Below are positions 1 to 9,330 of a DNA stretch of 64,000 nucleotides, in pieces (position 1 is the stretch's first letter; each line of letters opens with the position of its first letter). The stretch is from Levilactobacillus tongjiangensis (GTDB lineage Bacteria; Bacillota; Bacilli; Lactobacillales; Lactobacillaceae). Location of the stretch: NCBI RefSeq assembly GCF_003946345.1, contig NZ_RHNY01000013.1, positions 1 to 64,000 on the forward strand. The letters are read 5' to 3'. The position numbers and the translations under genes were made by a program. Under the pieces are notes generated by a model. That model made no database searches, was not told the origin of the DNA, and saw only the letters and a program-made list of their open reading frames with translations.

Positions 1-13
1 TCAAAATCAGAAT

Positions 14-53
14 ACAAAAAAGAGGTCCAATTCGAAAGTGAATTGAACCTCTG
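14..53 (-). terminator. Intrinsic terminator of the muramidase gene
   Basis: Inverted repeat with arms close to AGAGGTTCAATTC and its complement around a short loop. On the minus strand it is followed by a T-run, so it fits as the terminator of the minus-strand gene that ends at 103. Confidence 0.75.
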
Positions 54-102
54 AAAATCCCTTCATCAACACCGGTTGACAAAGAGCCTTTTAAATACAA
101 TT

Positions 103-1047
103 TTAGTAAGTTGAAACGTATGCTTGGTTGGCAGTGACGTATTTACCATTCGTTAATTGGAAACGATAAGCATTCTTGTTGTTCTTCACAATTGCCTTAA
201 CGGCTAACTTCTTACCAGCAGCCACTTTGGTACCGCGGTGACTCTTAGTAAAGAGGGTGGAAGAGTATTCGTAAACAGCCTTCTTAGTCTTGATACCCGT
301 GACCCCATTAGCTGAGCTGTAGTAGCTCGTCTTTGAGTGAGTCGTATTACCTGCGAACCAACTCTTAACAGCGGCATTGTCTAAAACCTTGTTCAAGTCA
401 ACGTTGCCACTGATACCGGAAACTTTACCTGAACTCGTGTGTTGCCATAGGTCAACGGACGTGCCAGAAACTTTAGGCTTGGTAGAACTGTACTTGGCAA
501 TCCAAGTCCCATCGAACTTGGAGAAGTTCAGGTTGTTGGAGCTAGCGTACCATTCACCAGAGTACATAATCAGTGGCTTATCAGTTAAACTACGCATAGT
601 CTTTAACCAAGCGTTAACATAAGTCTGTTCCTTACTCTTGGCACCAGGCATCCGCTTTTCTTCATCCAAAGCGTAGAATTTCGTGTGGGAGTTACTCCGC
701 TTGTAGAAATCTTTAGCTTCTCGTTGGGCATCCTTCACGCTAGTAAATTCGGCAAACATGTATTGACCAAATGGGACGCCATACTTGTATGCACCCTTGG
801 CGTTGACGTTGCGCTTACTGTCAACCATGTAACCAGTGTCACCCTTACTACCGTGTTGCACCCGAATAATGGCGTACTTTAAGTCCTTGGACGCCTTCTT
901 CCAGTTGATATTTCCCTGGTATTGCGAAATATCAGCAACTTTTTTGCCAGCGGCATTCGCAGTGGTAGTGTTTAAGCTAACTCCAACAGCGACAACAGCA
1001 GCAAAGGCAGCTAAACTGGCCCCTAATTTACGTAAACTAATTTGCAT
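103..1047 (-). CDS. Secreted GH25 muramidase (lysozyme)
   Basis: Cell-wall lytic enzyme predicted to cut the N-acetylmuramic acid to N-acetylglucosamine bond of peptidoglycan outside the cell. The 314-residue protein opens with a signal peptide (basic MQISLRK, hydrophobic core, cut near ANAAG). It continues with the GH25 opening VADISQYQGNINW, where the Asp of DISQYQG is a catalytic-site residue. The ALDEE and DLWQHTS strings also fit the GH25 barrel. From about residue 245 a basic, Tyr-rich tail probably binds the wall (SH3/SLAP-like); I cannot name its family. The start has GAGGAGG upstream. It lies next to another secreted protein on the same strand, but a terminator separates them. An autolysin role is likely; a phage lysin origin is less likely because no other phage genes are present. 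Confidence 0.9.
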   Translation of the reverse strand: MQISLRKLGASLAAFAAVVAVGVSLNTTTANAAGKKVADISQYQGNINWKKASKDLKYAIIRVQHGSKGDTGYMVDSKRNVNAKGAYKYGVPFGQYMFAEFTSVKDAQREAKDFYKRSNSHTKFYALDEEKRMPGAKSKEQTYVNAWLKTMRSLTDKPLIMYSGEWYASSNNLNFSKFDGTWIAKYSSTKPKVSGTSVDLWQHTSSGKVSGISGNVDLNKVLDNAAVKSWFAGNTTHSKTSYYSSANGVTGIKTKKAVYEYSSTLFTKSHRGTKVAAGKKLAVKAIVKNNKNAYRFQLTNGKYVTANQAYVSTY

Positions 1048-1145
1048 GAATGATGTCCTCCTCAGTATTTGAATCCATTGTACACGGTAACCTAAGCGAA
1101 CAGGTTACTAGAAATTTACAATTAGTTACAGTTCGATTGCAAACA

Positions 1146-1182
1146 AAAAAGACTGTGACCAAAAATTCGGTCGCAATCTTTT
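1146..1182 (-). terminator. Intrinsic terminator of the metzincin gene
   Basis: Hairpin with arms near AAAGATTGCGACC and GGTCACAGTCTTT, followed by Ts on the minus strand, just past the stop of the minus-strand protease gene. Confidence 0.7.
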
Positions 1183-1193
1183 GACGTAGTTAA

Positions 1194-2123
1194 TCAGTGT
1201 ACAGCTGAATAAATCTTCAAAGCCAATTTTGCCCGGGCTTTGTCAGTCTTGGTGACGGGTGTGTATTTGGATAAGCCCGCCTTAACTTTCTTGTAGCTGT
1301 AAACATTGCTGTTGCCACTCTCGTAGTACATGAGATCTTTGGTGTTTGGTGAGTGATTCAGGCCCATGACGTGGCCCATTTCGTGAGCAATGATGCTGGC
1401 ATAGGCGTACATCCGGCCAGTATTAGCATAGCTATTTTCCACTGCCTTCACGTCCTTGACTAAGGTAGAATACGCTGGCAGGGATGTTTCAACGTTTCCA
1501 GCTTCTTGATCGAACAACGTTGAGTAGTTCTTGTCGCTAGTGGAGACACCCTTGGCAACAAGATTGGCCTTGGCTTTAGCTTCAATAGTGCTCTTGTATT
1601 GCTTGTAGAAGGAATCATTCAGTTGTTCCGTCATTGCTGAACCAATTTCCTGTTTTTCAGCAGTGTAGTAGGATTGTCGAATCTGCAACTGTTTCTTACC
1701 AGGAGTCCACCAAGCATCGCTTGAATCACGCTTGCTAGGCTTAGCTTTAGAGACTGAGAATGTCAACGTATGGGACTTTTTAGTACCCTGCGTGAATTCT
1801 TTTTTCCCCAGTTGCTTATTCCAATAGTTCATGGCTACTTTGACGCTTTGCTTAAGGTTCTTGTCCTTGGTATTAACATAAACCACAGCCTTACCGTTCT
1901 TTTTCAGAGCGGTTTGCGCATCAAACGCTAATTTGTATTTCTTGCCTAGAGTTTTAGCGTGTTTGCGGTAGTAACTCGAACTTTTCTTGAGCGTGGTTGT
2001 CGATGGTGTGACACTTGCGGCTTCCGCTGTGATTGCACTGCTACTGACAACGGGGGTCACTAACAAGGTAGCGCCTGCTACCATGAGAAGTGAACGGACC
2101 CTTAGATGGTGTAATCTGCGCAT
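1194..2123 (-). CDS. Secreted metzincin-type zinc metalloprotease
   Basis: Predicted exported zinc endopeptidase of about 309 residues. The start chosen is the ATG at 2123, which gives MRRLHHLRVRSLLMV as a signal peptide n-region and has AGGGAGG eight bases upstream; an in-frame upstream ATG would add 22 residues without a good site. A signal peptide ends around EAAS. The zinc site is HEMGHVMGLNH, an exact HExxHxxGxxH metzincin motif, followed by the likely Met-turn DLMYYES. The middle of the protein is Lys-rich and not recognised. Matrixin-like (M10) or a related archaemetzincin-like fold are options. The substrate is unknown; wall-protein maturation or peptide scavenging is possible. Confidence 0.8.
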   Translation of the reverse strand: MRRLHHLRVRSLLMVAGATLLVTPVVSSSAITAEAASVTPSTTTLKKSSSYYRKHAKTLGKKYKLAFDAQTALKKNGKAVVYVNTKDKNLKQSVKVAMNYWNKQLGKKEFTQGTKKSHTLTFSVSKAKPSKRDSSDAWWTPGKKQLQIRQSYYTAEKQEIGSAMTEQLNDSFYKQYKSTIEAKAKANLVAKGVSTSDKNYSTLFDQEAGNVETSLPAYSTLVKDVKAVENSYANTGRMYAYASIIAHEMGHVMGLNHSPNTKDLMYYESGNSNVYSYKKVKAGLSKYTPVTKTDKARAKLALKIYSAVH

Positions 2124-2344
2124 GATGTTAACCTCCCTTAATTCCCCAAAACATTCAACATTTACAATAGCATAGGCTTTTCCAATCACCTGGTCAAGTG
2201 ATAGAATTCGAAAAATTATTCACGCTATTATCGTTGCCTAATAGGCATGATTGCGCTTCCAAATATTAATAAATAGAACGTTTGTTTGGCTGCGCTGAAG
2301 CAATCTGGTATAGTAGTTTTAGAAGAGAAACTGGAGGATTTGAA

Positions 2345-2905
2345 ATGGCTAAACGATGTGACTGGGCGAATTCTTCGCCTGCAATGCAACAGTATCATGA
2401 TGAGGAATGGTGTCGACCAGAACACAATCAGCAGAAGCTATTTGAGCTATTATGTTTGGAAACTTATCAAGCAGGGCTGAGTTGGCAAACAGTGATTAAT
2501 AAACGTGCGGCTTTTCAACAGGACTTTCATGAATTTAAAATTGAACGGGTGGCAAGGATGACATCGGCGGACGTTGATCAGCTGATGACTGATTCGCGAA
2601 TCATTCGTAACCGCCGTAAACTAGAAGCGACTGTCAACAATGCGCAAGTGATTCACGAGTGGTCAGCGCAGGCTGACTTTTCACGTTGGTTATGGCAGTT
2701 CGTGGGTGATCAGCCGATTCGTCATGCCGTAACTACCACTGCGGACATACCTGCGACGACGGATTTGGCCCAGCACATTTCGCGAGAGATGAAGAAGCTG
2801 GGGTTTAAATTTGTGGGACCAACGACGGTGTATTCATTCTTGCAAGCAGCAGGCTTAGTTAATGATCATTTGCTCAGTTGTGATTGGGCACCGGAGAATC
2901 AATAA
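2345..2905 (+). CDS. tag: DNA-3-methyladenine glycosylase I (Tag)
   Basis: Base-excision repair enzyme that removes 3-methyladenine from alkylated DNA. The 186-residue protein starts at ATG 2345, eight bases after CTGGAGGA. It matches E. coli Tag along its length: KRCDW and YHDEEW at the N-terminus, LCLETYQAGLSW with the Glu equivalent to Glu38, GFKFVGPTTVYSFLQA, and NDHLLSC at the C-terminus. The N-terminal Cys and His and the C-terminal His-x3-Cys are the expected zinc ligands. It ends 14 bases before sbcD, so the three repair genes tag, sbcD and sbcC look like one operon. Confidence 0.93.
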   Translation: MAKRCDWANSSPAMQQYHDEEWCRPEHNQQKLFELLCLETYQAGLSWQTVINKRAAFQQDFHEFKIERVARMTSADVDQLMTDSRIIRNRRKLEATVNNAQVIHEWSAQADFSRWLWQFVGDQPIRHAVTTTADIPATTDLAQHISREMKKLGFKFVGPTTVYSFLQAAGLVNDHLLSCDWAPENQ

Positions 2906-2919
2906 GGAGAGGACCAGAC

Positions 2920-4053
2920 ATGCGGTTTTTACATACAGCAGATTGGCATATTGGAAAAAAATTAAACGGCTACGATTTGTTACCAGAACAACGTGATGCG
3001 TATCAACAGATTAAGGCGATTGCTAAAACTGAAAAAGTAGATGCCGTCGTTGTTGCAGGGGACCTCTACGATCGAGCTTTACCAAGTGAAGCCGCAGTTG
3101 CGACATTGGATGATATGTTAGTTGACCTTAACCGGCAAGAGAAATTTCCGTTGTTGGCCATCAGCGGGAACCATGATTCTGGTGTGCGTTTGGGTTATGG
3201 TCAGCAATGGTTCACGAGTACTGAATTTTATTTGCGGACAACTTTAGCGAGTGCCCTCAAGCCGATAACGATTGGTGACACACAGTTCTTTTTGCTACCG
3301 TATTTTGAACCCTTTCAGGCTCGTCAATTTTTCCAAGACGATCAGATTAAAACGGTCAATCAAGCAATGGCACGATTAGTTGCAGCTATGCAGGCAAAAT
3401 TTCAGGAAGGACAACATCATGTCTTAGTTGCCCATTTTTTTGCTGCTGGTAGTCAGCACAGTGATTCTGAAACGGCCGTCCAGGTAGGGGGGCTTAATGC
3501 CGTGCCGGTTGATTTGCTCTCACCGTTTGATTACGTTGCCTTGGGGCATTTACATCGCAAAGAAGCTCTGCAAAATGAACCAACAGTGAAATATAGTGGA
3601 TCCCCCCTAAAGTTTTCGACTAGTGAGTCTGAAGATACTAAAGGGGTTTGGATTGTTGACACGGATACGACACCGGTTACGGTAACCTTTAAACCACTAA
3701 AACCCTGGCATGATTTAGTAGTATTAACGGATAGTTTTGAGCATTTGATGAATCCAGAAAAGGACTATGACGTGCAGTCAGAAGATTTTATTGCGATTGA
3801 GCTGACGGACACGATGCCAATTCCGAATGTGATGCAACGCTTAAAGACGCGTTTCCCCAGAGTGATTGAGTTACAACGGATCAATCAGCTGACGGTTACA
3901 CCAGATGAGCTGGATATCCATCAGGTACAACGTGATCCACTGCAACTGATGACTGAGTTTTTTGAACAAGTAACACAACATCCGATGCAAGTGACGCAAC
4001 AAAAATGGGCGAAGGAGGCCCTACAAGCAGCTGAAAAGGAGGATAAAGAATGA
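2920..4053 (+). CDS. sbcD: Exonuclease subunit SbcD (Mre11-type nuclease)
   Basis: Nuclease subunit of the SbcCD complex, which cuts hairpins and cruciforms at palindromic DNA and trims blocked double-strand ends. The protein has 377 residues from ATG 2920, preceded by AAGGAGAGG. Phosphodiesterase motifs are clear: ADWHIGK (DxH), GDLYDRALPS, SGNHDSG (GNHD), VAHFF and ALGHLHRKE (GHxH). These ligate two metal ions. It overlaps sbcC by four bases (ATGA), so translation is probably coupled. Its palindrome-cutting role is notable here because the window is rich in large inverted repeats. Confidence 0.95.
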   Translation: MRFLHTADWHIGKKLNGYDLLPEQRDAYQQIKAIAKTEKVDAVVVAGDLYDRALPSEAAVATLDDMLVDLNRQEKFPLLAISGNHDSGVRLGYGQQWFTSTEFYLRTTLASALKPITIGDTQFFLLPYFEPFQARQFFQDDQIKTVNQAMARLVAAMQAKFQEGQHHVLVAHFFAAGSQHSDSETAVQVGGLNAVPVDLLSPFDYVALGHLHRKEALQNEPTVKYSGSPLKFSTSESEDTKGVWIVDTDTTPVTVTFKPLKPWHDLVVLTDSFEHLMNPEKDYDVQSEDFIAIELTDTMPIPNVMQRLKTRFPRVIELQRINQLTVTPDELDIHQVQRDPLQLMTEFFEQVTQHPMQVTQQKWAKEALQAAEKEDKE

Positions 4054-7000
4054 GCCCAGTGAGTTTACACCTACAATACTTTGGCCCCTATCGTGATGAG
4101 ATGGTTGATTTCACGAAATTTTCCACGACGCCGTTGTTCTTGATTAGTGGCAAAACGGGAAGTGGTAAGACGACCATTTTCGATGGGATGTGTTATGCCT
4201 TGTTTGACCAAACATCTGGTGTTGACCGTGAAGCCAAGTTCATGCGCTCAGACTTCGCAACGCCAGAGGATAGAACCCGAGTAACGTTTACGTTTACTCA
4301 TAGGGCTAAAACGTATGAAATAGTTCGTGAACCACAACAACTCCTTAAAAAGCAGCGGGGAGAAGGGCTCACTGAAGCTAAGGCTAATGTCACACTGACG
4401 GTATATCAGGGGACGGAAGAGGTCAATCAGATAACGAAAGCGACACCGGTTCGTGATTTTCTACAGGATTTGTTACAGATGGATGGTGACCAGTTTGCTC
4501 AGATTGTCTTACTGCCGCAGGGACAATTTCGTCGATTTTTAATCGCACCAAGTGAGGATAAAGCGACTGTCCTCGAACAGCTCTTTCATACTGAAATTTT
4601 TTCTCGGTGGACGGATCAACTTAAGCTAAAGCTGAAACAGAACCAAACGGCTAATCGAGAGTCAGCCCAGGAGCTTGAGCGTTTACAGTCAGAACTTAAA
4701 TGGCAGCCTGATAAACAAAATCGCGCAGCTGAGTTGGTTGAGAAGCACCAGACAGCTGAGGTCATCGACTTAATGGCAACACAGCAACAAGCAATGCAAG
4801 CAGCTGATCAAAAGGTTGCCACAGAGTTGGTCGAAACCAAAACGAAGGTTGACCAGTTACTACGACAGGATGAACAAGAAAAACAGCTGTTGAAGGATCG
4901 CGTACAGTTGCGAGAACAGACACTAACACTTACAACGTTACAAGAACAAGCCCCAGCCATGGCACAACTAGCGGCTCTAATTGCAGAACTTGAATGGGTT
5001 CAAACGGTTCAGCCACAATTAGCAGAGCAGACCAGTGCGCAGCAAGCGTTGAGCGCCCGGAAAGATTCGCAAAGTTCCTTGGAAGAACAAGTGAGAACTG
5101 CGACTAAAGCCTTTGAAACAGCCCAGGCTACATTAGCGGCCAGTCAAGAGTTACAGGAAAAGATTACTACCGAAACGACGGCAATTGCGCAACAAGAAAA
5201 GATTTTGCCAGTCTATCAACGAGTTAGTGATTTGACTGAACAGATGAAGCAGCTTCGCGCACTGGTAGCCAAAGCCCAGCAGACTGAAACTGATGCACAA
5301 AAATCAGTTCAGCAAAATCAACAATTGCAAGATACGCAAGAAAAAATTGTGAAACAGCAGACACAGGTCTATGAGGCAGATAAGCGCTTGGCCCAGGAAG
5401 AAACACAATCGGACGCCTGGCAGCAGCAATTGCATCAAATTCAACAAAATGATCGCCAACTTGAACAACTAGGTACCAAGCGAGATCACTTACAGGACCA
5501 AGCAAAGAAGGCGACGGTTGAGGCGACGCAACAGCGCAATTTGGCTCAGGACAAGTATCAAGAATTCTTACGGAGTCAGATTGCCGTTTTGAGTGCCAAG
5601 CTTACAGCCGGAACACCTTGCCCCGTCTGCGGATCAGTTGAACATCCTCACCCGGGTGTAACCGCTGTGACTGAGGTGGCTGAGACAGAAGTCCAAGCAT
5701 TACAAGCCATTGCTGACAAGCAAGAAAATCAAGCAGCACATTTACGGGCTGAACTGACTTCACAGCAAACGCAGATTGGTACTCTCACCGTGAATCAGCA
5801 GCAGGCAATCACTGAGCTATGTCAGGCCATGGAAGTTTCAGTAATCACCGTTCCCCAGTTGGCTGACTTGCTAGTGAAGCGTCATGTGACACAGGAAAAG
5901 GCCCGGACACGGATTCAAGGCCAATTGGCTCAAATCAAGCAAGCACAGGAACAGCTGGAAGTATTGGCGCGAGAGGCTACAGCCGGTCAGGAAACGTTGC
6001 AGCAGGCCCAACTTGAATTGAAGAAGCAACAGAACCAGTTAGAGAAGGTCAGAACAGAGCTGACTACTGAGCAAAAGCAACTGCCAGCAAATGCACCAAC
6101 ATTAGTGACCTTCAAGGAGCAAAATAAGCAATTACAAGCTCAGTTGCTGCAGCACCAAACAACGCTGGCAGAAATGGAAAATCAAGTTCAAACTACCAAA
6201 CAAGCACTCGCTGTCGGTCAAACGAGGTTAGTTACGGCCAAGCAAGAGGTTGCTCAGGAAACCAGGCGGTTGGAAAAGGCCACGGCTACAGTTTCCACAG
6301 TCATTGCTCAACGACAGAAGCAAGACAGTCGGGTCACAGCACAAAGAGTCGTTGAACAAATTCCATTGGTGGCCGAATTATCAGCCAAAAGACAGAAATT
6401 ACGAAGTTTTGAAACGGCCAAGGAAAAGTTGATAACGACAGTACACGATTTACAAGGGCGGGTCAAAGGCCGACCGGAGCCGGATCAAGTGGCAACTCAG
6501 CAGGCGTTGCAAAGCGCCAATAGTCATGCCGATGAATTGCAGGACCAGCATCGACAACTGCTTAACCAGCAAGAACACAATGCTGGGTTGGTTCAACAGA
6601 TTCAAAAACAGGTATCACGTCAAGCTGATGAATTGAAAACGACCCAGGAACTTGCAGAACTTACTGGTGTGGTAAATGGGGATGGTCCTAACAGTAAGCT
6701 AGGCCTCGAAAGATACGTGTTACAAACGTATCTGCGGCAGATCCTGTCTGTTGGAAATCATCGATTGCATCAGCTGACGAATGGGCGGTATCAGTTTATT
6801 ATTGATTCGACTCAAGCCAGTTCTAAAAAACGTTCCGGGCTTGAAATCAATGTTTATGATGATCATGTGGGTGAGCAACGTAGTGTTCACACACTTTCTG
6901 GAGGTGAGAGTTTCATTGCATCTTTGGCACTGGCATTAGCATTAGGTGAGGTCATTCAGCAAACGACTGGAAGTGTGGATGTTGACGCACTCTTCATTGA

Positions 7001-7193
7001 TGAAGGCTTTGGGTCGTTAGATGAGGATGCTTTGATGGTGGCGTTAGATTCGTTGGAGACGATTGAAGGCAAGCATCGGATGATTGGTATCATCAGTCAC
7101 GTTAGCGAGTTGCGGGATCAAGTTCCCAATCAGCTGCAGGTTGTCGCTACCGGGAATGGTGAGAGCACGATTCATTATCACTTAGCGGATTAA
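4050..7193 (+). CDS. sbcC: Exonuclease subunit SbcC (Rad50-type SMC ATPase)
   Basis: ATPase and scaffold subunit of SbcCD. The protein has 1047 residues, normal for the family. The Walker A motif GKTGSGKTT is at residues 34-42. Two long Gln-rich coiled-coil arms flank a zinc hook, CPVC, near residue 524. The ABC signature TLSGGESF is near 948, and Walker B with its catalytic acid (ALFIDEGFGSLDED) near 982. The gene overlaps sbcD by four bases and has GGAGG within the sbcD coding end. The Gln and Lys bias of the arms is typical of lactobacillar SbcC. Confidence 0.95.
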   Translation: MSPVSLHLQYFGPYRDEMVDFTKFSTTPLFLISGKTGSGKTTIFDGMCYALFDQTSGVDREAKFMRSDFATPEDRTRVTFTFTHRAKTYEIVREPQQLLKKQRGEGLTEAKANVTLTVYQGTEEVNQITKATPVRDFLQDLLQMDGDQFAQIVLLPQGQFRRFLIAPSEDKATVLEQLFHTEIFSRWTDQLKLKLKQNQTANRESAQELERLQSELKWQPDKQNRAAELVEKHQTAEVIDLMATQQQAMQAADQKVATELVETKTKVDQLLRQDEQEKQLLKDRVQLREQTLTLTTLQEQAPAMAQLAALIAELEWVQTVQPQLAEQTSAQQALSARKDSQSSLEEQVRTATKAFETAQATLAASQELQEKITTETTAIAQQEKILPVYQRVSDLTEQMKQLRALVAKAQQTETDAQKSVQQNQQLQDTQEKIVKQQTQVYEADKRLAQEETQSDAWQQQLHQIQQNDRQLEQLGTKRDHLQDQAKKATVEATQQRNLAQDKYQEFLRSQIAVLSAKLTAGTPCPVCGSVEHPHPGVTAVTEVAETEVQALQAIADKQENQAAHLRAELTSQQTQIGTLTVNQQQAITELCQAMEVSVITVPQLADLLVKRHVTQEKARTRIQGQLAQIKQAQEQLEVLAREATAGQETLQQAQLELKKQQNQLEKVRTELTTEQKQLPANAPTLVTFKEQNKQLQAQLLQHQTTLAEMENQVQTTKQALAVGQTRLVTAKQEVAQETRRLEKATATVSTVIAQRQKQDSRVTAQRVVEQIPLVAELSAKRQKLRSFETAKEKLITTVHDLQGRVKGRPEPDQVATQQALQSANSHADELQDQHRQLLNQQEHNAGLVQQIQKQVSRQADELKTTQELAELTGVVNGDGPNSKLGLERYVLQTYLRQILSVGNHRLHQLTNGRYQFIIDSTQASSKKRSGLEINVYDDHVGEQRSVHTLSGGESFIASLALALALGEVIQQTTGSVDVDALFIDEGFGSLDEDALMVALDSLETIEGKHRMIGIISHVSELRDQVPNQLQVVATGNGESTIHYHLAD

Positions 7194-7226
7194 AAAAAGT
7201 CGTCAACGTTGGTTGACGACTTAAAT
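7194..7226. terminator. Inverted repeat after sbcC
   Basis: AAGTCGTCAAC and GTTGACGACTT form a stem immediately after the sbcC stop. The T-run is strong only on the minus strand, so it may act in both directions or mainly on minus-strand transcripts. Confidence 0.55.
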
Positions 7227-7239
7227 CAGAAAAGCTCAA

Positions 7240-7605
7240 CGTCGATTCAAAGCCACTTCCGGAAAATGAGGGATGAACAAGAGAAGTTGATGGGGTAGTT
7301 GATTTTACCTACAAGGATGTGTCGGTAGTTGGTAATTGTCAAATTTTGAAAAGCTTCTAATGTGATTGGGTAATCATCCGTGAGAAAACGACGAGCGTTA
7401 CCAAATTGTTTGGAATGGCGAAGAACCTTTCAGCCTTAGGATAGTCGCTTCATCTCGAATAAACATCTGTAAACCACGAGATTCCGTCAAAATGTTACCT
7501 TTTTCAAAGGTTCTTTAGAAGCTGAGCTACCTTTGCTAGGGAATTATTATTGACTGGTAATATTGGTAAACCAAACGTTTCATGGGGAGCTACGAGATAT
7601 TCCAT
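7240..7605 (-). pseudogene. Frameshifted remnant of an unidentified gene
   Basis: Between sbcC and the next gene lie about 500 bases without an intact gene. Read on the minus strand, frames can be joined across at least two frameshifts: MEYLVAPHETFGLPILP, then LTESRGLQMFIRDEATILRL, then NARRFLTDDYPITLEAFQNL. Each piece looks protein-like in composition, but stops and frame changes separate them. I do not recognise the family. It is probably a decayed gene; chance open stretches are the alternative. Confidence 0.4.
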
Positions 7606-7704
7606 CAAACAGAAAAATAGTTATATAATTAACGATTATGCGTGCACATTCCCCGCCGATGGTTTAAAATAATTGATAACTAAATTAGAAACGGGATGGT
7701 TTTG

Positions 7705-8688
7705 ATGTGTACTAGCTTGACCTTTGAAAATAGTCGGGGGGACCATTTTCTGGCCCGCACCATGGACTTTGCCTTTGAACTAGGTGGCCAGCCAATCTTT
7801 ATGCCGCGTCATCAAACATTTCAAGGTGACGCCGGTGAGTTTACCACCAAGTATGGTTTTGTTGGGGCTGGGCGTAATTTGAGCCACTATATAGTTGTGG
7901 ATGGTGTTAATGAGTTTGGTCTTGGTGCCGCAGCACTTTACTTCCCACAATATGCACAATATGAAGAAACGGCTAAGGCAGGAAAGCTGGGCTTAGCACC
8001 GCACGATGTGACGGCTTGGGTTTTGGGAAATGCTAAAAGCGTTGCTGAGTTACGTGACTTAGTCAAAACAATTCAAATCTTAGATGTGCCAGTAGCACTT
8101 TTGGGATTAACGACACCGTTACACTACATTTTCAGTGATCCTACTGGTGATACAGCTGTGTTAGAGGCGACCAGTGAGGACTTACACTTGATTGATGATC
8201 CAGTCGGTGTCATGGCCAATGCGCCACAGTTGAGTTGGCACTTACAAAACTTAAGTACGTACGGAACAATGCAAGCAGAGGAACGACCTTTGCATGATTA
8301 TCTAGGACTGCCTTTGAAGACGCAAGGACCAGGAACTGGGGCCTTAGGGTTACCTGGGGACTACACGTCGCCATCGCGGTTTGTTCGGACGGTTTATAAT
8401 AAGCATTACAGTATTCCAACGGCAGATATTCCTTCAACGTTGAACTTACTGCAGCATTTGTTGGATACGGTCACGATTCCTAAGGGCGTTAAACTAAAAG
8501 CAGATGGGAAAAGTGATTACACGCAGTACCGTGGATACATGAGCTTGGACGAACGAGCCTTTTACATGGAACCGTATGATAATCAAGAACTGCAACGGGT
8601 TGTGTTAACGGATGAGATGTTGAATGATTGGGATACGCCAGTTGAGTATCCGTTAGACCACACCCCACACGTCAGTCACTTAAACTAG
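7705..8688 (+). CDS. Choloylglycine hydrolase family Ntn-hydrolase (bile salt hydrolase / penicillin V acylase-like)
   Basis: Predicted cytoplasmic linear-amide hydrolase. The start is ATG 7705, because cleavage of Met leaves the catalytic Cys2 of MCTSLTFEN at the N-terminus, as the family requires; GGGATGG lies upstream. Other active-site residues can be seen: Arg and Asp in ARTMDF, Asn in MANAPQLSW, and Arg in SPSRFVRTVY. The length of 327 residues is normal. The family includes bile salt hydrolases, penicillin V acylases and acyl-homoserine lactone acylases; sequence alone does not fix the substrate, and NAPQLSW is less bile-salt-hydrolase-like than NNPTFDY. It is followed ten bases later by an acetyltransferase gene, so a two-gene transcript is likely. 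Confidence 0.85.
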   Translation: MCTSLTFENSRGDHFLARTMDFAFELGGQPIFMPRHQTFQGDAGEFTTKYGFVGAGRNLSHYIVVDGVNEFGLGAAALYFPQYAQYEETAKAGKLGLAPHDVTAWVLGNAKSVAELRDLVKTIQILDVPVALLGLTTPLHYIFSDPTGDTAVLEATSEDLHLIDDPVGVMANAPQLSWHLQNLSTYGTMQAEERPLHDYLGLPLKTQGPGTGALGLPGDYTSPSRFVRTVYNKHYSIPTADIPSTLNLLQHLLDTVTIPKGVKLKADGKSDYTQYRGYMSLDERAFYMEPYDNQELQRVVLTDEMLNDWDTPVEYPLDHTPHVSHLN

Positions 8689-8697
8689 GTGGATCGA

Positions 8698-9144
8698 ATG
8701 ACAGAGTTTGTATCGAAAAACTTTGATCAGCTCACGACAAACGAGCTTTTTCAGATCTATCGGTTGCGAGTCACCGTTTTTGTGGTGGAGCAAGTATGTG
8801 CATACCAGGAAGTGGACGATTTGGATCTAACCGCCCAGCATGTAGTGCGGTTTGATGAAGCACGGCGGTTGAACGCCTACGCCCGCATTATGGATGAGGG
8901 GAGTCAGGTCCGAATTGGCCGTGTGGTGGTTGCGCCATTTGCCCGTAAGCAGGGACTGGGCCGAAAGTTGGTAGCAGCGGCAATTGCGACTGCCCAACAG
9001 GATTATCCCCAAGCTCAACAAATTGTGATTCAAGCACAGGCTTATCTGCAGGAATTTTACGCATCATTTGGATTTAAGCCAGTCAGCGAAGTGTATTTGG
9101 ATACTGGGATTCCCCATCTGGATATGGTATTGCCGATTCAATAA
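8698..9144 (+). CDS. ElaA-family GNAT N-acetyltransferase
   Basis: Small acetyltransferase of about 148 residues, resembling E. coli ElaA. The opening LYRLRVxVFVVEQxCxYQExD pattern is seen as IYRLRVTVFVVEQVCAYQEV. The acetyl-CoA loop is RIGRVVVAPFARKQGLGRKL, which contains the GNAT R/Q-x-x-G-x-G/A motif (RKQGLG). The start at ATG 8698 has AGGTGG five bases upstream; an in-frame GTG at 8689 would directly abut the preceding stop. The substrate is not known for this family. It is probably co-transcribed with the upstream hydrolase. Confidence 0.82.
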   Translation: MTEFVSKNFDQLTTNELFQIYRLRVTVFVVEQVCAYQEVDDLDLTAQHVVRFDEARRLNAYARIMDEGSQVRIGRVVVAPFARKQGLGRKLVAAAIATAQQDYPQAQQIVIQAQAYLQEFYASFGFKPVSEVYLDTGIPHLDMVLPIQ

Positions 9145-9149
9145 AAAAA

Positions 9150-9327
9150 GAGAGTGGAACAAAAGGCGGTTAGTCAATGAGCATTAACGTCGATAAACGA
9201 ATAATCCTGGCCTTGGATTGTTTGTCTATCGGGGTTAAGCGGAGTTGACTGCCTGTTGTCACACGTTTCGACTATTTAAGTTTGGAGCACAAAAAGGGTT
9301 TGAGACGAAAGTCTCAAACCCTTTTCT
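9150..9327. repeat. R2 repeat, copy 1 (structured intergenic element with terminator)
   Basis: About 178 bases that are nearly identical to 28046-28226. Nested inverted repeats run through it: an outer stem from GTGGAACAAAAGGCGG against the region ending TTGTCACAC, and an inner stem CGATAAACGAATAATCC against GGATTGTTTGTCTATCG. The 3' part is an intrinsic terminator (arms GGGTTTGAGAC and GTCTCAAACCC, 9295-9325) with T-runs on both strands. It sits between the convergent elaA-like and GH3 genes. Confidence 0.85.
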
Positions 9328-9330
9328 GTT

